16,844 nucleotides of DNA from JBJXDT01 sp046153505 (GCA_046153505.1 JBJXDT010000056.1:1-16844), one strand, 5' to 3'; positions 1 through 8,582 are shown, numbered from the stretch's first letter. The notes: generated by a model not told the origin, from the letters alone. Program-made: numbers and translations.

Positions 1-395
1 CCAATAACAATACCCACCAAAAGCGCAATGGTGACGCCACGATACGAAATCACATCTTTAGAATAGCCACGTTTAATCGCGATGTAAGATACCAAATAGC
101 CAACTGCATTGAGCAGCCAAATAAATGACATGGTAAGGATTTTGACTAAAATTGGCCCGATGATGGGCACCAGCGTAATAATACCCAGCAACCAACCCAC
201 AAGGCCAGAATAAAACCCCACCAGCAATGCGCCAACCGTTGTGGTTTTAGTATCCCAGTGATAGTTATATGCCAGAAGGCAAATGATTATAAGTAGCGCC
301 AGCACCGGCAACATCACTTTCCATGTCCCATGCTTTGGTGGCGTGATCACCTTATCTTCAAATATATGCTTTTCGTCAATAGGATTCTCTAGCAT
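1..395 (-). CDS. Partial multi-pass membrane protein, function unknown
   Basis: The first 131 codons of a gene whose C-terminus lies beyond the left edge. The ATG at 395-393 follows an AAGG Shine-Dalgarno-like element (revcomp ATAAGGTATTGGT), which supports this start. The first 25 or so residues are polar and charged. They are followed by hydrophobic segments at about residues 27-43, 54-84, 86-108 and from 120 to the edge, so it is an integral inner-membrane protein, probably with four or more helices. The segment around residues 59-83 is rich in Gly, Pro and Leu and resembles small Yip1-like or DUF-type integral membrane proteins, but I do not recognise the family. It lies downstream of acnB on the same strand, separated by a strong terminator, so it is probably transcribed from its own promoter in 396-513. 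Confidence 0.75.
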   Translation of the reverse strand, partial: MLENPIDEKHIFEDKVITPPKHGTWKVMLPVLALLIIICLLAYNYHWDTKTTTVGALLVGFYSGLVGWLLGIITLVPIIGPILVKILTMSFIWLLNAVGYLVSYIAIKRGYSKDVISYRGVTIALLVGIVI

Positions 396-513
396 ACCAA
401 TACCTTATCTCTGATTATTTAAATACCCGTAATTTTAATATTACCAAAACAATGGCCAAATCGGTCTAATACCGAAACGACAGTTGTGCCCTCACTCAAT
501 TTGCATCAAGCAT
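396..513 (-). promoter_or_regulatory. Probable promoter region of the left-edge membrane protein gene
   Basis: This lies between the acnB terminator and the ATG at 395. Read on the minus strand it contains TTGGCC, a 16-base spacer and TAAAAT as a weak -35/-10 pair. Just upstream is a small inverted repeat TCGGT-CTAAT-ACCGA (461-475 on the plus strand). The need for a promoter follows from the terminator; the exact elements are guesswork. Confidence 0.3.
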
Positions 514-545
514 AATATAAAAGCCGCATTAGCGGCTTTTATATT
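514..545 (-). terminator. Intrinsic terminator of acnB
   Basis: A perfect 14-bp inverted repeat (AATATAAAAGCCGC at 514-527, its reverse complement at 532-545) with a 4-base loop. Read on the minus strand the GC-rich stem core GCCGC/GCGGC is followed by TTTTATATT. It sits 13 bases past the acnB stop codon, so it most likely ends the acnB transcript. Confidence 0.85.
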
Positions 546-558
546 GCTTTCGAGCTAA

Positions 559-3144
559 TCAAACCACTTCTGCAATTGGAATTGTTTTTTTTGCTTTTTC
601 TGCAAAAATTTTGTATTCCGGCATTAGATGAAAGTTCAGATATTGATAGATGCTGTCTGCATTTTTGGTGAGCTTGTCGCCTACTGTTTCCAGATACTCC
701 ACCACAGATGGCATACGGCCTAACTTGGCACAAACTGCCGCCAACTCGGCTGAGCCCAAGTAAACACGCGCATCTTTACCCATACGGTTATCAAAGTTAC
801 GCGTACTGGTTGAGAATACTGTGGCTTTATCCGCCACGCGCGCTTGATTACCCATGCATAAGCTGCAACCCGGCACCTCAGTTCGCGCGCCAGCCACGCC
901 AAACACAGAGTACACGCCTTCATCACGCAATTGCTCTTCATCCATTCGCGTAGGTGGCGCAATCCACAAGCGCGTGGGGATACCACTTGAACCTTCCAGC
1001 ACCTTCGCCGCTGCGCGATAGTGGCCAATATTGGTCATGCAACTACCAATAAATACTTCGTCTATCTTATCGCCCACCACCGCAGATAACGGTTTAATGT
1101 CGTCTGGATCATTCGGGCAAGCCACGAGAGGTTCTTTGATTTCATTCAAATCAATTTCCAGCACGTAGGCATATTCTGCGTCCGCATCCGGCTCTAAAAG
1201 TTCTGGAGCCTCCAGCCACTTTTGCATACCTTCGATTCGTCTTCGAATCGTCCGCGCATCAGAATAACCGCCCTCTATCATGCTTTCCAACAACGCGATA
1301 TTCGACTGCAAATATTCAGTTACTGGCGCTTTGTTCAAACGTACGCTACACCCATTCGCAGAACGCTCTGCTGAAGCATCGGCAAATTCAAATGCCTGCT
1401 CAACCTTAAGGTCAGGCAAACCTTCAATCTCTAAAATACGGCCGTTAAACACATTCTTTTTACCTTGCTTACCTGTGGTCAGCTCGCCTTTTTGAATCGC
1501 CGCGTAAGGAATCGCATTCACTAAATCTCGCAACGTAATACCTGGTTGCATCGTGCCTTTAAAGCGCACCAGTACTGACTCTGGCATATCTAACGGCATC
1601 ACGCCCATGGCTGCTGCGAAAGCCACCAATCCAGAACCTGCTGGGAAAGAGATGCCAATAGGGAAGCGCGTATGTGAATCGCCACCCGTCCCAACCGTAT
1701 CGGGAAGTAACATGCGGTTGAGCCATGAGTGGATGATGCCATCACCCGGACGCAACACTACACCACCACGCGTCGCCATAAAATCTGGCAACGAGTGCTG
1801 TAGTTTGATATCGACCGGTTTTGGATAAGCCGCCGTGTGGCAGAAACTTTGCATGACTAAATCTGAGCTAAAGCCCAAGCAGGCCAGTTCTTTAAGCTCG
1901 TCGCGCGTCATACCGCCAGTGGTATCTTGTGAGCCAACCGTGGTAGCTTTAGGTTCACAGTATGTACCTGGGCGAATACCCTCAACACCACAAGCACGGC
2001 CCACCATTTTTTGCGCCAACGTATAGCCTTTCCCTGTATCCTTTGGCGCTATCGGCTTAATGAACATGTCTGATGCTGGCAAACCTAGAAATTGACGTGC
2101 ATTGTGGGTTAAGCCCCGGCCAATAATCAACGGAATACGGCCGCCAGCGCGCACTTCATCAGGCATTGTAAGGGGCGCTAAATCGAAGGTTGCAATCGAC
2201 TCACCTGCCTCGTTTAGCACTTTTCCATCATATGGGTATATGGCAATCACATCGCCCGTTTTCATTTTACTTACATCACATTGAATCGGCAATGCACCTG
2301 AGTCTTCAGCGGTATTAAAGAAAATAGGTGCAATTTTTCCACCCAAAATCACGCCGCCGGTGCGTTTGTTCGGGATATTAGGAATATCATTTCCCATATA
2401 CCATTGCAGCGAATTAATAGCTGATTTACGCGAGGAACCCGTACCAACCACATCGCCCACATAGGCTAATGGCAAGCCTTTTTGTTTAAGCGTTGCAATC
2501 GTGCTCAAGCCATCTGGCATCTTGTTGACCAGCATCGCTTTGGCATGCAGGGGAATATCTGGGCGGCTCCAGGCCTCTTGCGCCGGGCTAAGATCATCAG
2601 TATTGGTTTCACCATCTACCTTAAAAACAACCGCTTTAATCTCTTTAGGCATCACCGCTTGATTTGTAAACCACTCTGCATTTGCCCAAGATTGAATGAG
2701 CCTTTGCGCAGGCGCGTTGCCGCCTTTGGCCAACTCTGCCGCATCATGAAATGCATCGAACATCAATATCGTGTTCTCTAGCACAGTAGCCGCTTCTGCT
2801 GCCATATTGGTACTCAGCAAATCCACCAAGGCCTGAACATTATAGCCGCCCAACATGGTACCTAAAAGCTGCACTGCTTTTCTGGGCGCTATCATTGGCG
2901 ACACGGCAACACCCTTTGCAATATCTGCCAAAAATGCAGCTTTGACATAAGCGGCTTGATCGACGCCAGCAGGGGTGCGATTTTCAAGCAAATCGAGCAA
3001 GAGTTCACCTTCAGCCATATCCACATTGTTAGGTGGGTGTTTAAGTAAATCAACCACCGTTGCAACTTGCTCTGCATTAAGCGGTAATGGTGGAAGTCCT
3101 TGCGCAGCGCGCTCTTGAACATGTATTTGGTATGCTTTAATCAT
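559..3144 (-). CDS. acnB: Aconitate hydratase B (bifunctional aconitase / 2-methylisocitrate dehydratase type)
   Basis: AcnB interconverts citrate and isocitrate through cis-aconitate with a [4Fe-4S] cluster in the cytoplasm. In many proteobacteria it also hydrates 2-methyl-cis-aconitate in the methylcitrate cycle. The chosen start gives 861 aa (E. coli AcnB is 865) and an N-terminus MIKAYQIHVQERA, matching the family; an in-frame ATG 54 bases upstream would add 18 atypical residues and overlap the preceding gene. Domain order is the AcnB one: an N-terminal HEAT-like helical domain (about 1-160), the swivel domain with VGTGSSRKSA, then the catalytic domains. The cluster cysteines are C702 (GSCMTNIGH) and C760/C763 (GCSLCMG), equivalent to E. 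coli C710, C769 and C772. The exported EF-hand gene ends 17 bases upstream, so the two are probably co-transcribed. A strong terminator follows. Confidence 0.97.
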   Translation of the reverse strand: MIKAYQIHVQERAAQGLPPLPLNAEQVATVVDLLKHPPNNVDMAEGELLLDLLENRTPAGVDQAAYVKAAFLADIAKGVAVSPMIAPRKAVQLLGTMLGGYNVQALVDLLSTNMAAEAATVLENTILMFDAFHDAAELAKGGNAPAQRLIQSWANAEWFTNQAVMPKEIKAVVFKVDGETNTDDLSPAQEAWSRPDIPLHAKAMLVNKMPDGLSTIATLKQKGLPLAYVGDVVGTGSSRKSAINSLQWYMGNDIPNIPNKRTGGVILGGKIAPIFFNTAEDSGALPIQCDVSKMKTGDVIAIYPYDGKVLNEAGESIATFDLAPLTMPDEVRAGGRIPLIIGRGLTHNARQFLGLPASDMFIKPIAPKDTGKGYTLAQKMVGRACGVEGIRPGTYCEPKATTVGSQDTTGGMTRDELKELACLGFSSDLVMQSFCHTAAYPKPVDIKLQHSLPDFMATRGGVVLRPGDGIIHSWLNRMLLPDTVGTGGDSHTRFPIGISFPAGSGLVAFAAAMGVMPLDMPESVLVRFKGTMQPGITLRDLVNAIPYAAIQKGELTTGKQGKKNVFNGRILEIEGLPDLKVEQAFEFADASAERSANGCSVRLNKAPVTEYLQSNIALLESMIEGGYSDARTIRRRIEGMQKWLEAPELLEPDADAEYAYVLEIDLNEIKEPLVACPNDPDDIKPLSAVVGDKIDEVFIGSCMTNIGHYRAAAKVLEGSSGIPTRLWIAPPTRMDEEQLRDEGVYSVFGVAGARTEVPGCSLCMGNQARVADKATVFSTSTRNFDNRMGKDARVYLGSAELAAVCAKLGRMPSVVEYLETVGDKLTKNADSIYQYLNFHLMPEYKIFAEKAKKTIPIAEVV

Positions 3145-3161
3145 GCGTTTAACTTTTCCAT

Positions 3162-3458
3162 CTAGTTCGATAAATCTTTTGCGAAATTTGTACCACAACT
3201 ATGACCTTTTGACGCCACTAGCCAGTTGTCCAGAACCTCTTTTTGATAATCTTTGCCATGCCTCTGCTGCAAAAAAGCACGCACCTCATCCACATCGGCA
3301 AACCCATTTTTATCTGTATCCATCTTACTCACATTCTCTTCTACCGTCGGCCCTATGTACTTACCATTTTTGTCCGTAAGATAACTTAAAACGCCCTCAG
3401 CACATGCGAACGTGCTAGTTGCTAAGCAAAGCACCAATCCTAATAATGCTATCTTCAT
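3162..3458 (-). CDS. Small exported EF-hand (calcium-binding type) protein
   Basis: A 98-aa protein with a typical Sec signal peptide (MKIALLGLVLCLATSTFACA, cleavage probably after ACA at residue 20). The mature part of about 78 residues carries one recognisable EF-hand loop at residues 47-58: D47, D49, N51, G52, D55 and E58 occupy the metal-coordinating positions. Residues 29-38 (DKNGKYIGPT) look like a degenerate partner loop. The start at 3458 is preferred over an in-frame ATG at 3476 because AAAGGTG lies 8 bases before it. It is predicted to be periplasmic and to bind Ca2+ or another divalent ion; its biological role is unknown. It sits between the fumarase gene (72 bases upstream) and acnB (17 bases downstream), all on one strand. 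No functional link to aconitase is evident from the sequence. Confidence 0.8.
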   Translation of the reverse strand: MKIALLGLVLCLATSTFACAEGVLSYLTDKNGKYIGPTVEENVSKMDTDKNGFADVDEVRAFLQQRHGKDYQKEVLDNWLVASKGHSCGTNFAKDLSN

Positions 3459-3530
3459 TAAACAAGCACCTTTCATACCAATATGAATTATGACGTATTA
3501 TTCGCCAAATAGTGCAATAAAATCGGCGAC

Positions 3531-5057
3531 TTAAGGCACATTTACAACATTTATTGTTTTGTGCTGCGCTATCTTTTTTCGCCATTCTTCTGGTCCAAAA
3601 GTGTGCACAGATTGTCCTTGTGCACTAACAGCGACAGTGACTGGCATATCGACCACGTCAAATTCGTAAATCGCTTCCATCCCTAAATCTTCGAAGGCCA
3701 ATACGCGAGATTTTTTGATGGCCTTAGAGACCAAATAAGCAGCGCCTCCTACTGCAGTAAGGTAAACTGCCTGATGTTTAGCAATCACCTTAATCGCCTC
3801 ATCGCCTCTCTCTGCCTTGCCAACCATACCAATTAAACCAGTATTTAGCATCAATTCCGTATAATCGTCCATTCTCGTCGCTGTGGTTGGACCGGCTGGG
3901 CCAACCGCCTCATCGCGCACTGCATCTACCGGACCAACGTAATAAATAAAGCGATTGCGAAAATCCACAGGCAACTTTTCACCTTTTGCAAGCATGCCCG
4001 CAATCCGCTTGTGGGCAGCATCGCGGCCTGTAAGCAACTTCCCGGAAAGTAACAAAGTCTCGCCAGCTTTCCAAATTGCAGTTTCTGCTTTTGAAATCGT
4101 ATCCAAGTTTACTCGTCTAGCTTGCGCGCTCGGCGCCCAATGCACATCTGGCCAAACGCCCAAATCAGGTGGTGCTAGATCAGCCACACCACTGCCATCT
4201 AAGGTAAAATGCACATGGCGTGTTGCCGCACAATTCGGGATAATGGCAACGGGCAAACTTGCTGCATGTGTTGGGTAATCGAGAATTTTAACATCCAGCA
4301 CCGTAGTCAGGCCACCCAAACCCTGAGCGCCAATGCCTAAATTATTGACCTTCTGGTAAATTTCCAGCCGTAACTCTTCCAGTTTATTTTTTGTACCACG
4401 TACTTTTAGTTCGTGCATATCAATGGGCTGCATGAGTGATTCTTTTGCCAGTAACACCGCTTTCTCCGCACTGCCACCAATACCAATACCGAGCATGCCT
4501 GGTGGGCACCATCCCGCACCCATTTGCGGCACCACTTCTAGCACCCAATCCACAATGCTATCGTTCGGATTAAGCATAGCAAGCTTGGCTTTGTTCTCGC
4601 TACCACCGCCTTTAGCCGCAATGGTAACTTCGACCGTGTCTCCTTGCACCATTTGCACGTGCGTTACCGCCGGCGTATTGTCACGCGTGTTTTTACGAGC
4701 TCCCACTGGGTCTATTACAATGGATGCGCGTAGCTTATTTTCTGGCAATAAATAAGCGCGGCGCACGCCTTCGTTCACCATTTCCTCTAATGTTAAATCG
4801 CTCTCAAAACGAGCATTCATGCCGACTTTTACAAACGCCACTACGATGCCAGTATCTTGGCAAAGCGGACGCTTACCCTCAGCACACATGCGCGAGTTGG
4901 TGAGAATTTGTGCAATCGCGTCTTTTGCTGCGGGAGACTCTTCTAACTTGTAAGCCGCGCCTAGCGCCTGAATATAATCGGCGGGATGATAGTACGAGAT
5001 GTACTGCAAAGCATCGGCGATGCTTTGAATGAAGTCTTCCTGACTAATCTTGCTCAT
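3531..5057 (-). CDS. fumA: Fumarate hydratase class I ([4Fe-4S])
   Basis: It catalyses reversible hydration of fumarate to L-malate. The 508-aa protein shows the class I (iron-sulfur) fumarase architecture. The N-terminal domain (about 1-290) holds the three cluster cysteines C66 (LCQDTG), C184 (GAGWCPPG) and C276 (NCAATRHVHF), plus GIGIGGSAEKA. The C-terminal domain has the YYVGPVDA and VGPAGPTTATRMD segments typical of the beta part. It is a single chain, not the split alpha/beta form. The ATG overlaps the sdhE stop codon in an ATGA junction, implying translational coupling with the sdh operon. The substrate comes directly from the succinate dehydrogenase encoded upstream and the product feeds the malic enzyme encoded at the head of the operon. 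It is oxygen-sensitive in other members of the family. The symbol fumA stands for class I fumarase; paralogue naming cannot be decided here. Confidence 0.95.
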   Translation of the reverse strand: MSKISQEDFIQSIADALQYISYYHPADYIQALGAAYKLEESPAAKDAIAQILTNSRMCAEGKRPLCQDTGIVVAFVKVGMNARFESDLTLEEMVNEGVRRAYLLPENKLRASIVIDPVGARKNTRDNTPAVTHVQMVQGDTVEVTIAAKGGGSENKAKLAMLNPNDSIVDWVLEVVPQMGAGWCPPGMLGIGIGGSAEKAVLLAKESLMQPIDMHELKVRGTKNKLEELRLEIYQKVNNLGIGAQGLGGLTTVLDVKILDYPTHAASLPVAIIPNCAATRHVHFTLDGSGVADLAPPDLGVWPDVHWAPSAQARRVNLDTISKAETAIWKAGETLLLSGKLLTGRDAAHKRIAGMLAKGEKLPVDFRNRFIYYVGPVDAVRDEAVGPAGPTTATRMDDYTELMLNTGLIGMVGKAERGDEAIKVIAKHQAVYLTAVGGAAYLVSKAIKKSRVLAFEDLGMEAIYEFDVVDMPVTVAVSAQGQSVHTFGPEEWRKKIAQHKTINVVNVP

Positions 5058-5320
5058 GCCTGTTGCTCTTTAATTTTAGTGACCACCAAACGCGTATTTT
5101 TGTTTTTAATATCTACTAGTGAGCCACTGATCAGCGCCCAAAAATCATTATCTGGCAAGCCCAATAGCGCATCAAATGTATTCAGCTCAGTCAAATTCAG
5201 CGTGCTAAATTGCTGCGCAACAAAGCGCTGCAACACAATATCAAGCTCTAGCATACCGCGGCGGCAGCGCCAAGCAAGGCGTCGTTGTTCCATCTCTTTA
5301 TCATGCGCAAGCAACATCAT
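5054..5320 (-). CDS. sdhE: Succinate dehydrogenase FAD assembly factor SdhE
   Basis: A small soluble protein of 88 aa (family DUF339/Sdh5/YgfY) that helps covalent attachment of FAD to SdhA. The diagnostic RGxxE motif is R21-G22-M23-L24-E25, followed by LDIVLQRF as in characterised homologues. The region around residues 53-62 (LLGLPDNDFW) matches the conserved L-D-x-D-L/F-W stretch. The start ATG at 5320 overlaps the sdhB stop as ATGA, and the stop overlaps the fumarase ATG as ATGA, so the protein is coupled on both sides. An ATG one codon later is an equally possible start. In many betaproteobacteria the gene after sdhE is gltA; here it is fumarase. Confidence 0.92.
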   Translation of the reverse strand: MMLLAHDKEMEQRRLAWRCRRGMLELDIVLQRFVAQQFSTLNLTELNTFDALLGLPDNDFWALISGSLVDIKNKNTRLVVTKIKEQQA

Positions 5321-6054
5321 ATCGATTTTATTTCAATAGACTTTTTATTAGTTTTAGCTTCTTTTGCGCGTTCAATTTTTAAATCTTTAATGGCCGCGAT
5401 TGCCGCATTTGGATTCAATTTTTTCGGGCACACTTCCACACAATTCATGATGTTGTGACAACGGTAGAGTCGATATGGATCTTCCAGATTTTCGAGGCGC
5501 TCAGTTTCCGCTTGGTCGCGGGAATCAACAATAAAACGATACGCCTGCATGAGCCCCGCTGGACCTACAAATTTATCAGGATTCCACCAAAAGCTTGGGC
5601 ACGATGTGGTGCATGCGCCACACAAAATGCATTCGTATAAACCGTCTAGTTTTTTGCGTTCCTCTGGGCTTTGCAAACGTTCTGTTTCTGGCAAAGGGTC
5701 GGTGTTTACCAAATAGGGTTTCACTGAGTTGTAATGCTCGAAAAACTGCGTCATATCCACGACTAAATCGCGGATGACAGGCAAGCCAGGCATGGGGCGC
5801 AACACAATTGGTTGTTCTAAATCGGCAAGTCGTGTCAGGCAAGCTAAACCATTTTTGCCATTGATATTCATGGCATCTGAGCCACAAACGCCTTCGCGAC
5901 AAGATTTACGCAAACTCAAAGTTTCATCATGCTCTTTAATGCGTATTAAGGCATCCAGTAACATTTGGTCGCTATCCTCAAGCTGGATATTGTAATCCTG
6001 CATATAAGGCTTTTTATCAGTGTCTGGGTTGTATCTATAAACAGAAAATTTCAT
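5317..6054 (-). CDS. sdhB: Succinate dehydrogenase iron-sulfur subunit SdhB
   Basis: The 245-aa electron-transfer subunit of complex II links SdhA flavin to the membrane quinone site. All three cluster-binding sets are intact. The [2Fe-2S] ligands are C52, C57, D60 and C72 (an Asp ligand as in E. coli). The [4Fe-4S] ligands are in CILCGACTTSCP (C142, C145, C148). The [3Fe-4S] set has C152 followed by CHNIMNCVEVCP (C199, C205). The N-terminus MKFSVYRYNPDTDKKP is typical. An AAGAAAG element about 10 bases before the ATG is the likely ribosome binding site. The gene starts 14 bases after the sdhA stop, and its own stop overlaps sdhE by 4 bases. The C-terminal tail is short and lysine-rich. Confidence 0.97.
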   Translation of the reverse strand: MKFSVYRYNPDTDKKPYMQDYNIQLEDSDQMLLDALIRIKEHDETLSLRKSCREGVCGSDAMNINGKNGLACLTRLADLEQPIVLRPMPGLPVIRDLVVDMTQFFEHYNSVKPYLVNTDPLPETERLQSPEERKKLDGLYECILCGACTTSCPSFWWNPDKFVGPAGLMQAYRFIVDSRDQAETERLENLEDPYRLYRCHNIMNCVEVCPKKLNPNAAIAAIKDLKIERAKEAKTNKKSIEIKSI

Positions 6055-6068
6055 ACGAATATACTTTC

Positions 6069-7826
6069 TTAATAAACGCGCTTTTTCGGTTCAAACGATT
6101 CTACAGTTTGTGGTTTTAAACGTACCGGCTTGTATTCTAAGCGATTGTTTTCTTTGTAAAAAAGTGAATGGTTCAACCATTTTTTGTCGTCCCGCTCTGC
6201 AAAGTCTTCTCGGGCATGCGCACCACGACTTTCGGTACGGTTATTTGCCGCATGCATAGTCGCAACCGCAACTTCAATCAAATTATCAAGTTCAAGCGCC
6301 TCAATTCGAGCAGTATTAAACACCTTGCTGTGGTCTTTTATGGTGATATTTTTTGCGCGAATGGCCACAGCATCAATCTCGCCAACCCCTGCGGATAATA
6401 GTTCTGGAAATCGATAAACACCACAATGCGTTTGCATGGTTTTACGCATGGCGTCACCAACTTCAACCACGTTTTCGCCCTGGGTATTTGATAACCTTGC
6501 AACCCTTGCCAATGTTGACTCTGCCGCATTCTCTGGCAAAGGTTTTTGACTGTTATTTTGCTTAATGGCAGCAGCCATATGGTCACCCGCTGCTTTGCCA
6601 AAAACCACCAAATCAAGCAATGAGTTTGAGCCCAAACGATTCGCACCGTGCACTGAAACACATGCGCATTCACCTACAGCGTATAAACCATTAATCGTTT
6701 TCTCTCCTTTTCCGGCTGGCACAACCACTTGCCCATCAAGATTGGTCGGAATGCCGCCCATCATATAGTGTGCGGTTGGCACCACAGGTATTGGGTCTTT
6801 TATTGGATCTACATTGCAGAATGTTTTTGCAATTTCGCGAATACCTGGCAGGCTCTTTTTAATGCGCTCTTCGCCAAGATGGTCAAGCTTCAAATACACT
6901 GCATCTTTGTTTTTACCTACACCGCGTCCTTCTTTAATCTCGGTTGCTGAAGCCCTTGCAATCACGTCACGACTGGCAAGGTCTTTGGCATGAGGCGCAT
7001 AGCGCTCCATAAATCGCTCGCCTTCTGAGTTCACTAGGTAACCACCTTCACCACGCACGCCTTCGGTAATCAGCACACCTATATGTTGCAACCCTGTTGG
7101 GTGAAATTGCCAAAACTCCATGTCTTGCAATGGCACGCCCGCACGAGCTGCCATGCCCAAACCATCTCCTGTATTTATGAATGCGTTGGTACTGGCTTGA
7201 AAGATACGCCCAGCACCACCAGTCGCCAATAGTGTGGTTTTTGCTTGAAAAATATGAATCTCGCCCGTTTCGATTTCCAGGGCAAGAACGCCCAACACAT
7301 CGCCATCGGCATCACGAATCAGGTCGAGCGCAAACCATTCTACAAAAAATTGTGTATTGGCGCGAATGTTGCGCTGATAAAGCGTGTGTAACATGGCATG
7401 GCCTGTTCTATCCGCAACTGCACAGGTGCGCGAGATGGGTGTTTCTCCAAAATTCTGTGTCATGCCGCCAAATGGTCGCTGATAAATTTTGCCGTTATCC
7501 AATCGGTCAAACGGCATGCCAAAATGCTCTAATTCTATAATCGCTTTGGCAGCATTTTTGCACATAAACTCAATGGCATCTTGGTCCCCCAAAAAGTCTG
7601 AGCCTTTAATCGTGTCGTACATATGCCACAGCCATTTGTCCTCGGCCACATTGCCCAAAGCCGCGGCAATACCACCTTGCGCAGCAACTGTGTGCGAGCG
7701 CGTAGGGAAAACTTTGGATAAAACGGCAACTTTAACGCCGCTCTCTGCCAATTGCAGCGCGGCGCGCAAGCCTGCACCACCTCCGCCAACAATCACTGCA
7801 TCGAACTGATGTTTTTCTAACGTCAT
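6069..7826 (-). CDS. sdhA: Succinate dehydrogenase flavoprotein subunit SdhA
   Basis: The catalytic subunit of complex II oxidises succinate to fumarate. The start at 7826 gives 585 aa (E. coli 588). It is supported by a GGA element 7 bases upstream and an ATGA overlap with the sdhD stop; upstream in-frame ATGs at 7838 and 7856 would extend it into sdhD. With this start key residues fall at or near E. coli numbering: the FAD-binding GGGGAGLRA at 14-22, the covalent FAD histidine H45 in RSHTVAAQGG, H242 in HPTGL, the catalytic R286 in SRDVIAR, H353 in TAHYMMGG and R397 in HGANRLGSNSLLD. It ends with RLKPQTVESFEPKKRVY, a normal SdhA C-terminus. It is soluble but bound at the inner membrane through SdhB/C/D. 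Confidence 0.97.
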   Translation of the reverse strand: MTLEKHQFDAVIVGGGGAGLRAALQLAESGVKVAVLSKVFPTRSHTVAAQGGIAAALGNVAEDKWLWHMYDTIKGSDFLGDQDAIEFMCKNAAKAIIELEHFGMPFDRLDNGKIYQRPFGGMTQNFGETPISRTCAVADRTGHAMLHTLYQRNIRANTQFFVEWFALDLIRDADGDVLGVLALEIETGEIHIFQAKTTLLATGGAGRIFQASTNAFINTGDGLGMAARAGVPLQDMEFWQFHPTGLQHIGVLITEGVRGEGGYLVNSEGERFMERYAPHAKDLASRDVIARASATEIKEGRGVGKNKDAVYLKLDHLGEERIKKSLPGIREIAKTFCNVDPIKDPIPVVPTAHYMMGGIPTNLDGQVVVPAGKGEKTINGLYAVGECACVSVHGANRLGSNSLLDLVVFGKAAGDHMAAAIKQNNSQKPLPENAAESTLARVARLSNTQGENVVEVGDAMRKTMQTHCGVYRFPELLSAGVGEIDAVAIRAKNITIKDHSKVFNTARIEALELDNLIEVAVATMHAANNRTESRGAHAREDFAERDDKKWLNHSLFYKENNRLEYKPVRLKPQTVESFEPKKRVY

Positions 7827-8173
7827 CTTATATTCCATAAAATTAGGCTCATCCAAACCACATAAACAATGAGTAAAATATCTACCCCCGCTTGCATATA
7901 GCCACGCACGGTTTGATTAAATACATAATCTTTAAGCACATCGCGCACGCCCAGCCATGCGTGCATGCACAAACAAATAAAAAACAAAATGGTTGAAAAA
8001 CGAAACCACAACGGGCTCAACGCTGCTTGCCAAGCCACGTAGTTATTGGGTTGCAAGGCAACCACATAAATTAACAAGAACACAATATAAACTGCCATCA
8101 CAAGCGCTGTTAATCGCTGTGTGAGCCATTGGCGCATTCCTGGGTATTTCTTGGTGAGGAGTTCAATCAACAT
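7823..8173 (-). CDS. sdhD: Succinate dehydrogenase membrane anchor subunit SdhD
   Basis: The 116-aa hydrophobic anchor of complex II has three predicted membrane helices (about residues 20-40, 58-78 and 94-113). It contributes one axial haem b ligand, H71, within CMHAWLGVRDVLKDYV, and D82/Y83 near the ubiquinone site; the positions equal E. coli SdhD numbering. The gene begins 16 bases after the sdhC stop without an obvious Shine-Dalgarno element. Its TGA overlaps the sdhA ATG. Confidence 0.93.
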   Translation of the reverse strand: MLIELLTKKYPGMRQWLTQRLTALVMAVYIVFLLIYVVALQPNNYVAWQAALSPLWFRFSTILFFICLCMHAWLGVRDVLKDYVFNQTVRGYMQAGVDILLIVYVVWMSLILWNIR

Positions 8174-8189
8174 AATAAATATTCAAGCG

Positions 8190-8576
8190 CTAGAAAATTG
8201 TCCATGTAAAGATTGCCACAGCGATTGCCACCAACCACAACACAACGCGCCCAGAAAAACGCGCTTTTTGTAGTGAGGTCATCCAGTGTACATCCTGTCC
8301 CAAATGGCGCAATCCCGCGAAAAAATGATGGAAAAACGCCCACCCCAAGCCAACTAGCATTAGTTTGGCAAGCCAGTGATGCGCTAAATTAGTTAGCGAT
8401 AAATAACCCTCTTCATTTTTTACAGAGATTTGAAGTAGCCACAACAATAAAGGCAAAATTATAAAAAGCGCGACTCCGCTGACACGATGTAAAATCGACA
8501 CCACCGCATTAATTGGTAGGCGAATAGTGAATAAATTCAGATTCTTAGGTCGGTTAACAGGGCGATTTTTTTTCAT
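8190..8576 (-). CDS. sdhC: Succinate dehydrogenase cytochrome b556 subunit SdhC
   Basis: The 128-aa membrane subunit of complex II starts with RPVNRPKNLNLF. Its SILHRVSG motif gives S27 and R31 of the ubiquinone site at E. coli numbering. The haem ligand is H84 in HHFFAGLRHLGQD. Three membrane helices are visible (about 33-50, 67-92 and 108-127). The ATG is only 6 bases after the malic enzyme stop, so sdhC is unlikely to have its own promoter and is probably read from the gntR/malic enzyme transcript. Confidence 0.94.
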   Translation of the reverse strand: MKKNRPVNRPKNLNLFTIRLPINAVVSILHRVSGVALFIILPLLLWLLQISVKNEEGYLSLTNLAHHWLAKLMLVGLGWAFFHHFFAGLRHLGQDVHWMTSLQKARFSGRVVLWLVAIAVAIFTWTIF

Positions 8577-8582
8577 ATTGCT

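Noticed and set aside
1553..2284. Plus-strand open frames opposite acnB
   Set aside because: They are antisense shadows of a strongly conserved gene, with no ribosome sites and no recognisable protein features.
3145..3198. Upstream in-frame ATG that would lengthen AcnB by 18 residues
   Set aside because: The extra residues do not resemble AcnB N-termini and would overlap the end of the EF-hand gene; the internal start gives the family length.
3459..3476. Earlier ATG for the EF-hand protein
   Set aside because: The later ATG has an AAAGGTG ribosome site at proper spacing and starts a cleaner signal peptide.
3503..3527. CGCC/GGCG inverted repeat after the fumarase gene as a terminator
   Set aside because: The stem is only 4-5 bp with a loop of about 17 bases and no proper T-tract, so it is not convincing. 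Continued transcription into the EF-hand gene and acnB cannot be excluded.
7181..7809. Plus-strand open frames opposite sdhA
   Set aside because: Same reason: low-complexity translations opposite a certain gene.
7827..7856. Upstream starts for SdhA
   Set aside because: They lie inside sdhD. The start at 7826 has an ATGA overlap, a GGA element upstream, and puts H45, H242 and R286 at E. coli numbering.
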